DNA of 64,000 nucleotides from Thermohalobaculum sp039816045 (GCA_039816045.1 JBCBYB010000006.1:1-64000), one strand, 5' to 3'. Shown: positions 26,340-34,891, counted from the first letter of the stretch. Notes: a model not told the origin generated them from the sequence alone. Numbers and translations: made by a program.

Positions 26340-26792
26340 ATGCCGAGACCACTGCTCTTGAAGATCATCGCCGTCCTCTGGGTTATCTGGGGGGCGGTGC
26401 ACATGCTCGCGGGCGTGCTGACCTTGGCCGCCGACACCGCCGGCAAGATCGCAGGGATTGCCGATGCCGTGCCGCCCGAGGTGCTGCAGATGGACTATCA
26501 CCCGGCGGTCGGCGCGCTGATCAACCAACACGGCTTCAACCTCTTCTGGATCGGCGCGATCACAACAATCGGAGGCGCCCTGATCTGGCGAGGCAGCGTG
26601 CTGGCGATCTATGCGTCAGGGGTCGTCGGAGGGCTGGCCGATGTCGGCTATTTCCTCTTCATGGACCTCGGCGGCTTTGTGAACTTCCTGCCCGGCACGC
26701 TGATGACGCTGGTCTCCGGCGGCGCGATCGTGCTGAGCGCTTTGGTGCTCTTCGGTCCAGGCGCGCCGGTGCAATCCACCAAAACCACCTGA
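26340..26792 (+). CDS. Small integral membrane protein, unknown function
   Basis: A 150-residue protein with about four transmembrane segments (near residues 7-30, 66-85, 88-108 and 117-140). I recognise no family. It lies between the BKACE and aldehyde dehydrogenase genes, 91 bases after the first and 52 before the second, so it may be part of the operon or an insertion into it. Confidence 0.7.
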   Translation: MPRPLLLKIIAVLWVIWGAVHMLAGVLTLAADTAGKIAGIADAVPPEVLQMDYHPAVGALINQHGFNLFWIGAITTIGGALIWRGSVLAIYASGVVGGLADVGYFLFMDLGGFVNFLPGTLMTLVSGGAIVLSALVLFGPGAPVQSTKTT

Positions 26793-26844
26793 CCGGCGGC
26801 CCCCTCCTGGCGGGCCTCGCAGTCAGCCAACAGAGGAGGCGGCA

Positions 26845-28266
26845 ATGCAGACCAAGCTGCTGATCGGCGGCGCATTGGTCGACGGGACGGGCGAGGCGTT
26901 GCCCGTCTTCGACCCCGCAACGGGCAGTATAGTAGCGCATGTGCCTGAGGCGAGCGACGAACAGGTGGATGCCGCAGTGGCCGCCGCAGAGGGCGCGTTC
27001 GAGACCTGGTCCCGGACCACCCCTGCCGAGCGCGCGGGGCTCCTGCTCGAGATCGCGGCCATGATCGAGACCCATGCGGAGGACCTCGCGGCCCTCGAGA
27101 CGCTCGACTGCGGCAAGCCCTGGCCGAGCGCGCGGGACGACGAGGTGCCGCTCACAATCGACACCTTCCGCTTCTTTGCGGGCGCGGCGAGGACCATGAC
27201 GGGCTCTGCCGCGGGGGAGTACGTGGCCGACCACACCAGCATGATCCGGCGGGATCCGGTGGGGCCTGTGGCCGCGATCGCGCCCTGGAACTATCCGCTG
27301 ATGATGGCGGCGTGGAAGCTGGCGGCCCCGCTCGCTGCGGGCTGCACGGTGGTGCTGAAGCCCTCCGAAATCACCCCGCTCTCGACCTTGAAGCTCGGCG
27401 AGATCCTCGCCGATGCGCTCCCGAAAGGCGTGCTCAACATCTTGCACGGGCGCGGGCCGAGCACGGGACAGCGGCTGATCGAGCATCCGGGCGCCGAAGC
27501 GATCACCGTCACGGGGTCTCCGGCCACTGGCATGGCAGCCATGCGCGCGGGCGCCGAGCGGATCGCGCATCTCCATCTCGAGCTGGGCGGAAAGGCCCCG
27601 GTGATCGTGTTCGACGATGCCGATCTGGAGGCGGTGGTCGAGACCATCCGCGGTGGCTCCTATTTCAACGCGGGCCAGGACTGCGCGCAGCCCTGCCGGG
27701 TGATGGTCCAGGCCGGGCTCTATGACCGGCTGGTGGCGGAGACCGCGGCGGCTGTGGGCTCGATCCGGGTCGGTTCCCCACGGGACGAGGGCACCGAGAT
27801 GGGCCCGTTGATCTCTGACCAGCACCGCGAGCGCGTGGCGGGCTTTGTCGACCGGGCCCGCAGCGAAGCGGAGGTGGTCGCCGGCGGCACGGCACCCGAG
27901 GGCCCTGGGTTCTTCTACGCCCCCACGGTCGTCGCAAATGTCGACAACACGGCCGAGATCGCCTGCGCGGAGGTCTTCGGCCCGGTCGTCACGCTCTCCC
28001 GCTTCACCGAGACGGAGGAGGCCCTGCGGCGCGCCAACGCCTCGCGCTATGGGCTCGCCTCCTCGGTCTGGACCCGCGATGTGGGCCGCGCCATGGCGGT
28101 GGCCGCGCGCCTGCGCTACGGCTTCACCTGGGTGAACACGCACGGGGTTGCGAGCCCCGAGATGCCTTGGGCCGCGATGAAGGGCTCCGGCACCGGTTGC
28201 GATATGTCGGTCTATGCGCTCGAGGCCTATACCTCGGTGCGCCATGTGATGGTGGCCCACGGATGA
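26845..28266 (+). CDS. NAD(P)-dependent aldehyde dehydrogenase (betaine-aldehyde type)
   Basis: A 473-residue aldehyde dehydrogenase. Asn149 (PWNYP), Glu246 (LELGGK) and the catalytic Cys280 (GQDC) are all present. It is closest in style to betaine-aldehyde and aminobutyraldehyde dehydrogenases, so it could make betaine or an amino acid from the matching aldehyde. The ATG follows GAGGAGGC. It overlaps the second SDR gene (ATGA). Confidence 0.88.
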   Translation: MQTKLLIGGALVDGTGEALPVFDPATGSIVAHVPEASDEQVDAAVAAAEGAFETWSRTTPAERAGLLLEIAAMIETHAEDLAALETLDCGKPWPSARDDEVPLTIDTFRFFAGAARTMTGSAAGEYVADHTSMIRRDPVGPVAAIAPWNYPLMMAAWKLAAPLAAGCTVVLKPSEITPLSTLKLGEILADALPKGVLNILHGRGPSTGQRLIEHPGAEAITVTGSPATGMAAMRAGAERIAHLHLELGGKAPVIVFDDADLEAVVETIRGGSYFNAGQDCAQPCRVMVQAGLYDRLVAETAAAVGSIRVGSPRDEGTEMGPLISDQHRERVAGFVDRARSEAEVVAGGTAPEGPGFFYAPTVVANVDNTAEIACAEVFGPVVTLSRFTETEEALRRANASRYGLASSVWTRDVGRAMAVAARLRYGFTWVNTHGVASPEMPWAAMKGSGTGCDMSVYALEAYTSVRHVMVAHG

Positions 28267-29012
28267 CCCTTGCAGGAGAGATTGCCGTCGTCACCGGCGG
28301 CGGGCGCGGGATCGGCCGCGCAGTGGTAGAGCGGCTCGCGGCGGACGGCGCTAAGGTTTTCACCTGCGGGCGGAGCGCCAGGCCCGAGGACCTGCCCGAG
28401 GCGGTCGGCTGGCTCACGGTCGATGTCGCCGACCCAGAGGCCGTAACCGCGCTGCGCAAGGCCGTCGAGGGGCGCTTTGGCCCCGCCACCATCCTTGTGA
28501 ACAACGCAGGCGTGCAGGTCGAGAAGACCGTGACCGAAAGCACCGATGCGGATTGGGAGCTCGTGATCGGAGCCAACTGCCGCGGCGTGTTCAACGCCTG
28601 CCGCGCCTTCCTGCCTGGCATGACGCGGGGGGCGATCGTCAACATCGGCTCGATCTCGGGCAACCAGGCCGACCCCGCGATGGCGCTCTACAACGCATCC
28701 AAGGCCTTTGTGCACGGGCTCACGCGTTCCATCGCCGTTGACCATGGCCCGGAAGTGCGCTGCAATGCCGTCTCACCCGGCTGGATCATGACGGGCATGG
28801 CCGACGCCGCCTTTGCGCTGGCGTCCGACCTGGACGCCGCACAACAGGATGCCCTCGCCCGCCACGCCGCACGGCGCTTTGGCCAACCCGCCGACATCGC
28901 CGAAGCGGTCGCCTGGCTCGCCTCACCCGCCGCCGCCTTCGTCACCGGACAGTGCATCACGGTCGATGGCGGGCTGACGGCGGCGTCTCCTCTCCAACCG
29001 GGACTGTTCTGA
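28263..29012 (+). CDS. SDR family oxidoreductase
   Basis: A 249-residue classical SDR with TGGGRGIGRA, NNAG and YNASK. The GGL-x-AASPLQPGLF end is typical of dehydrogenases acting on small hydroxy acids or alcohols. It overlaps both neighbours by a few bases. Along with the SDR at 24083 it gives the cluster two alcohol dehydrogenase-like steps. Confidence 0.88.
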   Translation: MTLAGEIAVVTGGGRGIGRAVVERLAADGAKVFTCGRSARPEDLPEAVGWLTVDVADPEAVTALRKAVEGRFGPATILVNNAGVQVEKTVTESTDADWELVIGANCRGVFNACRAFLPGMTRGAIVNIGSISGNQADPAMALYNASKAFVHGLTRSIAVDHGPEVRCNAVSPGWIMTGMADAAFALASDLDAAQQDALARHAARRFGQPADIAEAVAWLASPAAAFVTGQCITVDGGLTAASPLQPGLF

Positions 29013-29941
29013 TGGCTGAGAAAACCGATATCGCGATCCTCGGCGCCGGGGTGATCGGCGCAAGCTGGACGGCGCTGTTCCTGGCCGCCGGACACCGGGT
29101 GGCGGTGCATGACCCCGTGGCGACCCCCGAGAGCGTCTTGGCCTATGTCGCGCGCGCCTGGCCGGTACTGACGGAGCTTGGGCTCGCCACCGGCGCCCCA
29201 CCGGAGCCGAGCTTCCATGCGGACCCGGCCGAGGCCGTCGCCAGTGCCGGCTTTGTGCAGGAGAGCGTGCCGGAGCGCCTGCCCATCAAGTACGCGCTCT
29301 ACGCCGCCATCGAGGACGCGCTGGCGCCCGACGCGGCGGTGGCCTCCTCGGCCTCCGGCCTCACGCTCACCGAGATGCAGGGCGGTTGGCGCGACCCGTC
29401 GCGGCTTGTCCTCGGTCACCCGTTCAACCCGCCGCATCTCATCCCGTTGGTCGAGGTCATGGGCAATGACCGCACCGCCCCCACCGCCGTCGAGCGCGCC
29501 GAGGCGGTCTATCGCGGCGCCGGCAAGGTCACGATCCGTGTCCAGCGCGAGGTGCCAGGGCACGTGGCGAACCGTCTCCAGGCCGCCCTCTGGCGCGAGG
29601 CGATCCACCTTGTCCGGGAAGGGGTGGCCAGTGTGGAGGATGTGGACACAGCGGTCTGGGCAGGCCCCGGGCTCCGCTGGGCAGCGATGGGGCCGACCAT
29701 GCTGTTCAACCTCGGCGCCGGCCCTGGGGGGCTTACGGATTTCTGCGCGCGCTATGGCGACAGCTTTCACCGCTGGTGGGACGATCTCGGCGACCCCCGA
29801 CTCGATGCCACAACGGCGGAGACCCTGGTCGAGGGCGTCGGCGAGGAAGCCCGCGGGGCGAGCCCCGAGGCGCTGTCGGCCCAACGGGACGCGCTGATCA
29901 CCGCGATGCTGGCGGCCACGGGACCCTTGCGGAAGGGCTAG
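29012..29941 (+). CDS. 3-hydroxyacyl-CoA dehydrogenase family protein, carnitine-dehydrogenase-like
   Basis: A 309-residue NAD-binding protein with GAGVIGASW at the N-terminus and the HPFNPPHLIPLVEV signature. Size and motifs resemble carnitine 3-dehydrogenase and L-gulonate-type dehydrogenases more than multifunctional FadB. If it makes dehydrocarnitine, the BKACE enzyme could cleave it to betaine. This is inference from context. The ATG overlaps the SDR stop (TGATG). It converges on the LysR gene with a 4-base overlap. Confidence 0.8.
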   Translation: MAEKTDIAILGAGVIGASWTALFLAAGHRVAVHDPVATPESVLAYVARAWPVLTELGLATGAPPEPSFHADPAEAVASAGFVQESVPERLPIKYALYAAIEDALAPDAAVASSASGLTLTEMQGGWRDPSRLVLGHPFNPPHLIPLVEVMGNDRTAPTAVERAEAVYRGAGKVTIRVQREVPGHVANRLQAALWREAIHLVREGVASVEDVDTAVWAGPGLRWAAMGPTMLFNLGAGPGGLTDFCARYGDSFHRWWDDLGDPRLDATTAETLVEGVGEEARGASPEALSAQRDALITAMLAATGPLRKG

Positions 29942-30831
29942 CCCAGCACATCGGCCAAGTGGTCGATCAGCGCACGGACTCGCGCCGTCAGATGGCGGTT
30001 CGGCGGATAGAGGGCGTTCACCCCGTAGCGCAGCACCTCGCGGCCTTCGAAAAGACGGACCAGACGCCCCTCGGCCAGCGCCGCCTCGACCACATAGAGC
30101 GGCGAGCGCGCGACCCCGAGCCCGCACTCCGCCATCCGGGCGATCGCCGCGGGGCCGTTGGCGCTGAAGGCCCCTGAGACGCGGACCGCCAAGGGCTCTG
30201 CCTCCGAGGTGAACCGCCAGGTCTCCGGATCGCCGAGCCCTCGGTTGATGAGGCATTCGTGGTGGATCAGATCCTGCGGTGTCTCTGGGCTCCCAAAACG
30301 GGTCAGATAGCTCGGGGCGGCGACGAAGACGAGCGGCATATCAGTGAGGCGCCGGGCGATCAGGGTGCTGTCCTCAAGAGCTCCGATCCGGATCGCGAGA
30401 TCGAAGCCATCCTCCACGATCGCGACCCTGGCGTCGGAGAGGTGCAGGTCGATCTGCACCCGCTGATGGTCCTCCATGAAACGATAGAGCGCCTCGGTGA
30501 GGCGGGTGGAGCCGTAGCCCGTCGGCGCCGTCAGTCGGATCGGCCCTTTGAGCGCACCGTGGCGCTCCTGCACGCTGTCAGCCAGCTCCCCTAGTTGCTC
30601 GATCAGCGCGACGCAGCGGGGCAGGCAGCCGGTCCCGGTGTCGGTGAGAGACACGCTGCGGGTGGTCCGGGCGAGGAGCTGCACGCCCAACTCCGTCTCC
30701 AGCCGCGCCACCTGTTTGCTGACCATCTGCGGCGTGGTCCCGAGCCGGTCGGCCGCCGCCGTAAAGGTGCCCTCCCGCGCAACCGCGACAAAGGCTTCCA
30801 TGCAGGTGAAGCGATCCAAAGCGCCCTCCAT
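29938..30831 (-). CDS. LysR family transcriptional regulator
   Basis: A 297-residue regulator with a typical N-terminal HTH (GTFTAAADRLGTTPQMVSKQ) and an effector domain. It is of the group often divergent from a single oxidoreductase-like gene. No strong ribosome binding site precedes the ATG at 30831; a second Met lies at 30801. The divergent gene at 30941 is the likely target. Confidence 0.88.
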   Translation of the reverse strand: MEGALDRFTCMEAFVAVAREGTFTAAADRLGTTPQMVSKQVARLETELGVQLLARTTRSVSLTDTGTGCLPRCVALIEQLGELADSVQERHGALKGPIRLTAPTGYGSTRLTEALYRFMEDHQRVQIDLHLSDARVAIVEDGFDLAIRIGALEDSTLIARRLTDMPLVFVAAPSYLTRFGSPETPQDLIHHECLINRGLGDPETWRFTSEAEPLAVRVSGAFSANGPAAIARMAECGLGVARSPLYVVEAALAEGRLVRLFEGREVLRYGVNALYPPNRHLTARVRALIDHLADVLG

Positions 30832-30856
30832 ATTATCAACACAAGAGAGATTATCA
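30832..30856. promoter_or_regulatory. ATTATCA direct repeats in a divergent promoter region
   Basis: ATTATCA occurs at 30832-30838 and again at 30850-30856, an 18-base spacing in an otherwise GC-rich genome. The pair sits immediately before the LysR start in the 109-base divergent region. It could be a LysR binding site or overlap promoter elements. Confidence 0.35.
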
Positions 30857-30940
30857 TTCGCGATTTGGCCTCTTTATCCCCTATCTGGCAAGCTCTATCT
30901 GGGTGTCATGGACCCCACGGAACCGAGAAGGGACACGCTC

Positions 30941-31903
30941 ATGGCCACGGAAGACCTCCCCACCTCCCGACCCACCACCCGTCTCGGCGGCTGGCCCGAC
31001 GACAGCTCGCCCTTCCACGCAGGTGAGCAGGCGGTCCAATCCCGGCTCGGCGTGCGCGATCGGTCGGAGACCCTGGGCCGCCGCATGATCCGCCCCTCCA
31101 TGCCCGACCAACACCGCGCATTCTACGAGAGCCAACCGCTTATCTTCGCCGGGCATCTGGACAGTGCCGGCACCCCTTGGGCATCGGTTCTGTCCGGAGA
31201 ACCCGGGTTCATCACGACACCGGATGCCCGGACCCTGCGGATCGCAGCCCACCCCGCTCCGGGCGACCCTTTGGGCGAGCCGCTGGTGGAGGGGACGCCG
31301 ATCGGGCTTCTCGGCATCGAGTTCGCCACCCGCCGGCGCAACCGCGTCAACGGCCGGATCGCGTCGACCCATCCGAGCGGTTTCAGGATGGCGGTGGACC
31401 AGGCGTTCGGGAACTGCCCGCAATACATCCACCCCCGGGCGCCGAGGTTCCAAGACCACAGGGCCGCCGGCGCGGTCGAGATGCTGAGCGGGCTCGACAC
31501 CGAGGCCCGGGCGACCATCGCCGCAGCGGATACGTTCTTTGTCGCCAGCCACAGCGGCGGGGCGGGCAGCGAAACCGGTGCAGCGGGCGCGGATGTCTCC
31601 CATCGCGGTGGCCCGCCCGGCTTCGTGCAGCTTGAAGGCGACACACTCACCATACCGGACTATCGCGGCAACAATGCCTTCAACACTCTGGGGAATTTCG
31701 CCCTCGTGCCGCGAGCGGGGCTGCTCTTTCTCGACTTCGAGAGAGGGGATGCCCTGATGCTCACCGGCCGCGTAGACATCCTGTGGGACGGGCCGGAGGT
31801 TGCGGCAATGCCCGGTGCCCAGCGGGCTTGGCGGGTGACCGTGGAGGCCGGACGCCGGCTCCGCTCCGCCTTGCCCCTTCGCGGCGCGAGACCGGCGGCC
31901 TAG
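30941..31903 (+). CDS. Pyridoxamine 5'-phosphate oxidase-like flavin-binding protein
   Basis: A 320-residue protein with a split-barrel, FMN-binding PNPOx-like fold (DSAGTPWASVLSGEPGF; then IPDYRGNNAFNTLGNF; then ARAGLLFLDFE-like strand). It probably reduces or oxidises a small molecule, not PNP itself. The ATG at 30941 follows AGAAGGGA; an upstream ATG at 30908 is less likely. It is divergent from the LysR gene. Confidence 0.85.
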   Translation: MATEDLPTSRPTTRLGGWPDDSSPFHAGEQAVQSRLGVRDRSETLGRRMIRPSMPDQHRAFYESQPLIFAGHLDSAGTPWASVLSGEPGFITTPDARTLRIAAHPAPGDPLGEPLVEGTPIGLLGIEFATRRRNRVNGRIASTHPSGFRMAVDQAFGNCPQYIHPRAPRFQDHRAAGAVEMLSGLDTEARATIAAADTFFVASHSGGAGSETGAAGADVSHRGGPPGFVQLEGDTLTIPDYRGNNAFNTLGNFALVPRAGLLFLDFERGDALMLTGRVDILWDGPEVAAMPGAQRAWRVTVEAGRRLRSALPLRGARPAA

Positions 31904-33159
31904 GCGAAGATCAGCGCGTCGAGCTCGGGCTCTGCCCCCATGGGGAGGAGTTCGACCGGATCGGGCGCGGAAAACGGCGGCGCGCCAGAGCCCCACACAA
32001 CCGCCGGGATGGCCAGACCGATGGGAAGCATGGGGGCGGTCAACGCGGCATCCACGCCCTCCACCGTTTCGACGAAGAGGAACCTGTCCCCGCCTGCGTC
32101 ATCCAGCGGCGTGTCGGAGAGCCCACCCGGCTCGAAGCCAGCAAAAACGTCAGATGGCAGCGAAAAGTCGGCATCTCCGCGCGTCCCCAATCCGGGCAAG
32201 GCATCAGCGGGCCACGACGCTCCCGGCTCGGCCAACCCGGTCCCGATGTAATCCGGTCCTCCATCGGATCCGGACTTGGGAAAATCAATGACATTGCTGT
32301 CGCGATCCTCGTTCCGGAGATCCAATTCGGTCTGACGATCAGCGCCGTTCTCCGTGGCTTCCGCCATCATCTTCAGACGCAGTTCAGCGAGATTGAGAAC
32401 CGCAGCCGGTGCACCCTCCGGCGCGGGAAAACTGGTCGCTGCGACAGCGGCGCCCTCGGTGGAAAGCCCCCGGGCCGCGAGCATCTCCACCGGGTAGGGG
32501 TCGTTCGGGATCTCCTCCGGCACGCTGGCCCCGGCTGAGGCTTCGGTCGGCTGGGCCGCATCCTCTGCCTCCGCCTCCCTTGCTGGATCGGCTGGCATGG
32601 CGTCTGGTTGCGCACTCCCCCACGAGGTGTCTTGCCCGGTCGCGACCGCGCCCTGCCTTTCGGCCGGAGCAGCGTCGCGCACCAGCGCATCTGCGGGCAT
32701 CTCCGAGGGCCGCGTCTCGTCGCCGGACACTTGATCCGGCGCGTCCTGGGTATAGGGCGTGCCTTCCAATCCCTGCCCCTGGCCCTGCACCGTGGTCGCG
32801 GGAGGCAGCACCCGCGACGGGCGCACTGCCTCCAGCGCGATGATCCCACTTCGGCAATAGTCCGCACAGCTCTCGATCGCGACCTTCAGCGAGCGGCTGT
32901 TCGCAAGCGGCGCAAGCTTGCCATCAAGCACCACATATTCGCGGCCGATCCGTGCCAGATGGAGTGCCAGCTCGTCCGAATTGGTGTCGATCGCCACCAT
33001 CCACGGGTCACCGGTATCGGTCGTGCCCTCGTCCCAATCGAATGCCGGGACCACCGGACCGAGCGCGAGCCGCATCTGCTCGAGCTCCGCGCGCTCGCGC
33101 ACGGACCAGCCGAACCGCGGCAGGCTCTCGGTCGGTTCAAAGCCGATGATCTTACCCAA
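31900..33159 (-). CDS. Acidic protein of unknown function
   Basis: A 419-residue acidic protein with no recognised domain. The first 110 residues look folded (DPWMVAIDTNSDELALHLAR, then EYVVLDGKLAPL); the rest is rich in Ala, Pro, Glu and Asp and probably disordered. No signal peptide or membrane segment is visible. The start appears to be TTG with TTGGAG upstream. It is 25 bases downstream of an XRE regulator on the same strand, and a DUF4214 gene is divergent, so it may belong to a secretion or surface system. Confidence 0.7.
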   Translation of the reverse strand: MGKIIGFEPTESLPRFGWSVRERAELEQMRLALGPVVPAFDWDEGTTDTGDPWMVAIDTNSDELALHLARIGREYVVLDGKLAPLANSRSLKVAIESCADYCRSGIIALEAVRPSRVLPPATTVQGQGQGLEGTPYTQDAPDQVSGDETRPSEMPADALVRDAAPAERQGAVATGQDTSWGSAQPDAMPADPAREAEAEDAAQPTEASAGASVPEEIPNDPYPVEMLAARGLSTEGAAVAATSFPAPEGAPAAVLNLAELRLKMMAEATENGADRQTELDLRNEDRDSNVIDFPKSGSDGGPDYIGTGLAEPGASWPADALPGLGTRGDADFSLPSDVFAGFEPGGLSDTPLDDAGGDRFLFVETVEGVDAALTAPMLPIGLAIPAVVWGSGAPPFSAPDPVELLPMGAEPELDALIFA

Positions 33160-33183
33160 GAGAGGGGCTCCAACAGGCTGATG

Positions 33184-33525
33184 TCAGGTGATTGGGTCTT
33201 CGGGCGACGGTGGTTCCTTGCCCGTGATGAGGGGGTACAGGCCCGGCTCGAGATGCGCAAGCACCAACCAGCCGAATTCCGAAGGATCCATGCCGATGGC
33301 TTTGGACCATGGGGCGTAGAGATCCTGCGGGATGCGGCCGAGCCCGTTCTCCACCTGCGACACGAAGGAATAATACCGAAGCCCCAGCGCGTCGGCCAAA
33401 TCCGCCTGGGTCAGCCCGCGCTCCTCTCGGCGTTTCTTGAGCACGCGGCCAAGGCGGCGGCGCAGTTCTTTGGAGGGGTCTGCTTCTTGGGGGCGGCCTA
33501 GCTTCTGTGCGCGCTCAGCGGGCAT
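33184..33525 (-). CDS. XRE family helix-turn-helix regulator
   Basis: A 113-residue protein with an XRE-type HTH (ERGLTQADLADALGLRYYSF, then VSQVENGLGRIP). The C-terminal part has no known domain. The ATG at 33525 follows CGGAGC; the frame extends to 33567 without a better site. It lies upstream of the acidic protein gene and divergent from the DUF4214 gene, with a palindrome between them. Confidence 0.85.
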   Translation of the reverse strand: MPAERAQKLGRPQEADPSKELRRRLGRVLKKRREERGLTQADLADALGLRYYSFVSQVENGLGRIPQDLYAPWSKAIGMDPSEFGWLVLAHLEPGLYPLITGKEPPSPEDPIT

Positions 33526-33602
33526 GCGGGAGCTCCGGATCAGGGTCTGGACTGCGCGACAGATCACCTGGAATCCCAGATTATGTCAAGCAAAAATTAT
33601 AT

Positions 33603-33615
33603 AGCAGATTCTGCT
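33603..33615. promoter_or_regulatory. Palindrome in an AT-rich divergent promoter region
   Basis: AGCAGA-T-TCTGCT is a perfect inverted repeat in the only markedly AT-rich stretch here (33580-33630), which also holds a TATATA-like box at 33590-33600. It is a plausible operator for the XRE protein controlling itself and the DUF4214 gene. Confidence 0.4.
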
Positions 33616-33699
33616 TTTAATTTTCTGCGATCCCTGCTAGACCCTGCTTCGGGATCGGCCGCGGACGGTCCCAAGAAGCAAACATGCGAGACAACAGAC

Positions 33700-34650
33700 A
33701 TGCTGACATATGACGAGATGACCGGTTCGGATCGCCCGGACCCGCACAACGAGGACGCGATGATGACCATCCTCCCCGTGGGCGACCCGGTGATTTTCGA
33801 CGGCACCGAAGTTCCCTTTGAAGACCTCCCCTTCACCAGCTGGATTGTCGACGACGGCACGGGCAGTGAGACGGGGGGCGAGATCGAGCCTGCGTATTTG
33901 TACGGGCCGGATGGGGAGCGGCTCACGGAGGATGAGCTTGACGCGCTCGACCGAGAGGTTGGCCCTTTGGACCCGACCCTCATACCGGACGACGAGCTGA
34001 TCTATACGATCCTTCCGGTGGGGGAGCCGGTGATCCTCGAAGGCGAACCGGTGCCGTTCGAAGACCTGCCCTTCACAAGCTGGGTGGTCGACGAGGACGG
34101 CACACCGATCAGCGCTCCCGAACCCGGCACGGGCGAGGAGGCGGAGATCGGGATCACTGCCATCGACGTGCCCGTGGGTGAGGGTGATGTGGCCATCACC
34201 GCCATCGACGTGCCCGTGGGTGAGGGTGACGTGGCCATCACCGCCATCGACGTGCCGGTCGGGGATGGAGATGTCGCCATCACCGGAGATGCCGATGACA
34301 CCGCCGACACGGCCTCGATCGAGGCGGCGGTCGGGCGGCTTTATGAGGTTGCCCTGGGGCGCGAGGCCGATGCGGATGGTCTGACCTTCTGGAGCGGCGT
34401 TGTGGCCGACGGGGCGGACATCGCCGATGTGGCCGATGCCTTCGCCGATGCGTTCTTCTTCGACGACGAGGTCGGGGATGCCCTCGATGACGAGGAATTC
34501 GTCGCGGGGCTTTATCAGAACGGGCTCGGGCGCGAAGCGGATGCGGATGGGGCGGCGTTCTGGCTCGACCTGCTCGACGAGCCCAGCATCGACCGTGGCG
34601 ATCTGCTGATGGCCTTTGCGGATGCCGAAGAGGTGCACATCCTCGGCTAA
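33700..34650 (+). CDS. DUF4214 domain protein with acidic repeats
   Basis: About 316 residues, very acidic. The N-terminal part holds two copies of an ILPVG-P-VPFEDLPFTSW block, followed by three 14-residue repeats around AIDVPVGEGDV, and then two DUF4214 units (LYEVALGREADADG and LYQNGLGREADADG). DUF4214 occurs in exported RTX-like and glycan-associated proteins; no signal peptide is seen, so type I secretion or a cytoplasmic role are both open. The start is uncertain: an earlier ATG at 33583 would place the palindrome inside the gene. Confidence 0.75.
   Translation: MLTYDEMTGSDRPDPHNEDAMMTILPVGDPVIFDGTEVPFEDLPFTSWIVDDGTGSETGGEIEPAYLYGPDGERLTEDELDALDREVGPLDPTLIPDDELIYTILPVGEPVILEGEPVPFEDLPFTSWVVDEDGTPISAPEPGTGEEAEIGITAIDVPVGEGDVAITAIDVPVGEGDVAITAIDVPVGDGDVAITGDADDTADTASIEAAVGRLYEVALGREADADGLTFWSGVVADGADIADVADAFADAFFFDDEVGDALDDEEFVAGLYQNGLGREADADGAAFWLDLLDEPSIDRGDLLMAFADAEEVHILG
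34153..34278 (+). repeat. Three tandem 42-base units inside the DUF4214 gene
   Basis: Units at 34153-34194, 34195-34236 and 34237-34278 encode 14-residue repeats containing AIDVPVGEGDV. The first two differ by about two bases and the third is more diverged, pointing to recent duplication. Confidence 0.85.
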
Positions 34651-34660
34651 CGCAAAGCCG

Positions 34661-34698
34661 GGAGCGCCCCCCGCCGTCCCCCCGGGGCGGGGCGCTCC
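34661..34698 (+). terminator. GC-rich hairpin after the DUF4214 gene
   Basis: GGAGCGCCCC (34661-34670) pairs with GGGGCGCTCC (34689-34698), a perfect 10-base stem starting 11 bases after the stop codon. There is no T-run, so it is terminator-like but not a classic rho-independent terminator. Confidence 0.5.
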
Positions 34699-34701
34699 TC
34701 T

Positions 34702-34745
34702 GCCCGCGGGGGCGGGCTCGTTCTCATTCTCCTGCCCCCGCGGGC
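34702..34745. repeat. Second perfect inverted repeat
   Basis: GCCCGCGGGGGC (34702-34713) and GCCCCCGCGGGC (34734-34745) are exact complements around a 20-base loop, directly after the hairpin at 34661. The loop is pyrimidine-rich (CTCGTTCTCATTCTCCT). Its role is unknown; together with the first hairpin it may insulate SelO from upstream transcription. Confidence 0.5.
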
Positions 34746-34774
34746 CTCACGCCAGACAACGCCACGGTTCCGGT

Positions 34775-34813
34775 GGGCAAAGTCTGCGGGCAAAGTCTGC
34801 GGGCAAAGTCTGG
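34775..34813 (+). repeat. Three tandem 13-base units before selO
   Basis: GGGCAAAGTCTGC occurs three times head to tail (34775-34787, 34788-34800, 34801-34813, the last ending in G). The array lies 78 bases before the selO start and may hold repeated regulator binding sites or be a slippage product. Confidence 0.7.
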
Positions 34814-34891
34814 CGGCCCGACGACTGGACGAGCTGGGCCGGTGGAACCTATATGCGGACGAGGCGCGCCCCGCGCCCTTGGGAGACCCGC

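Noticed and set aside
34153..34278. CRISPR-like array
   Set aside because: The units are adjacent 42-base in-frame coding repeats without spacers.
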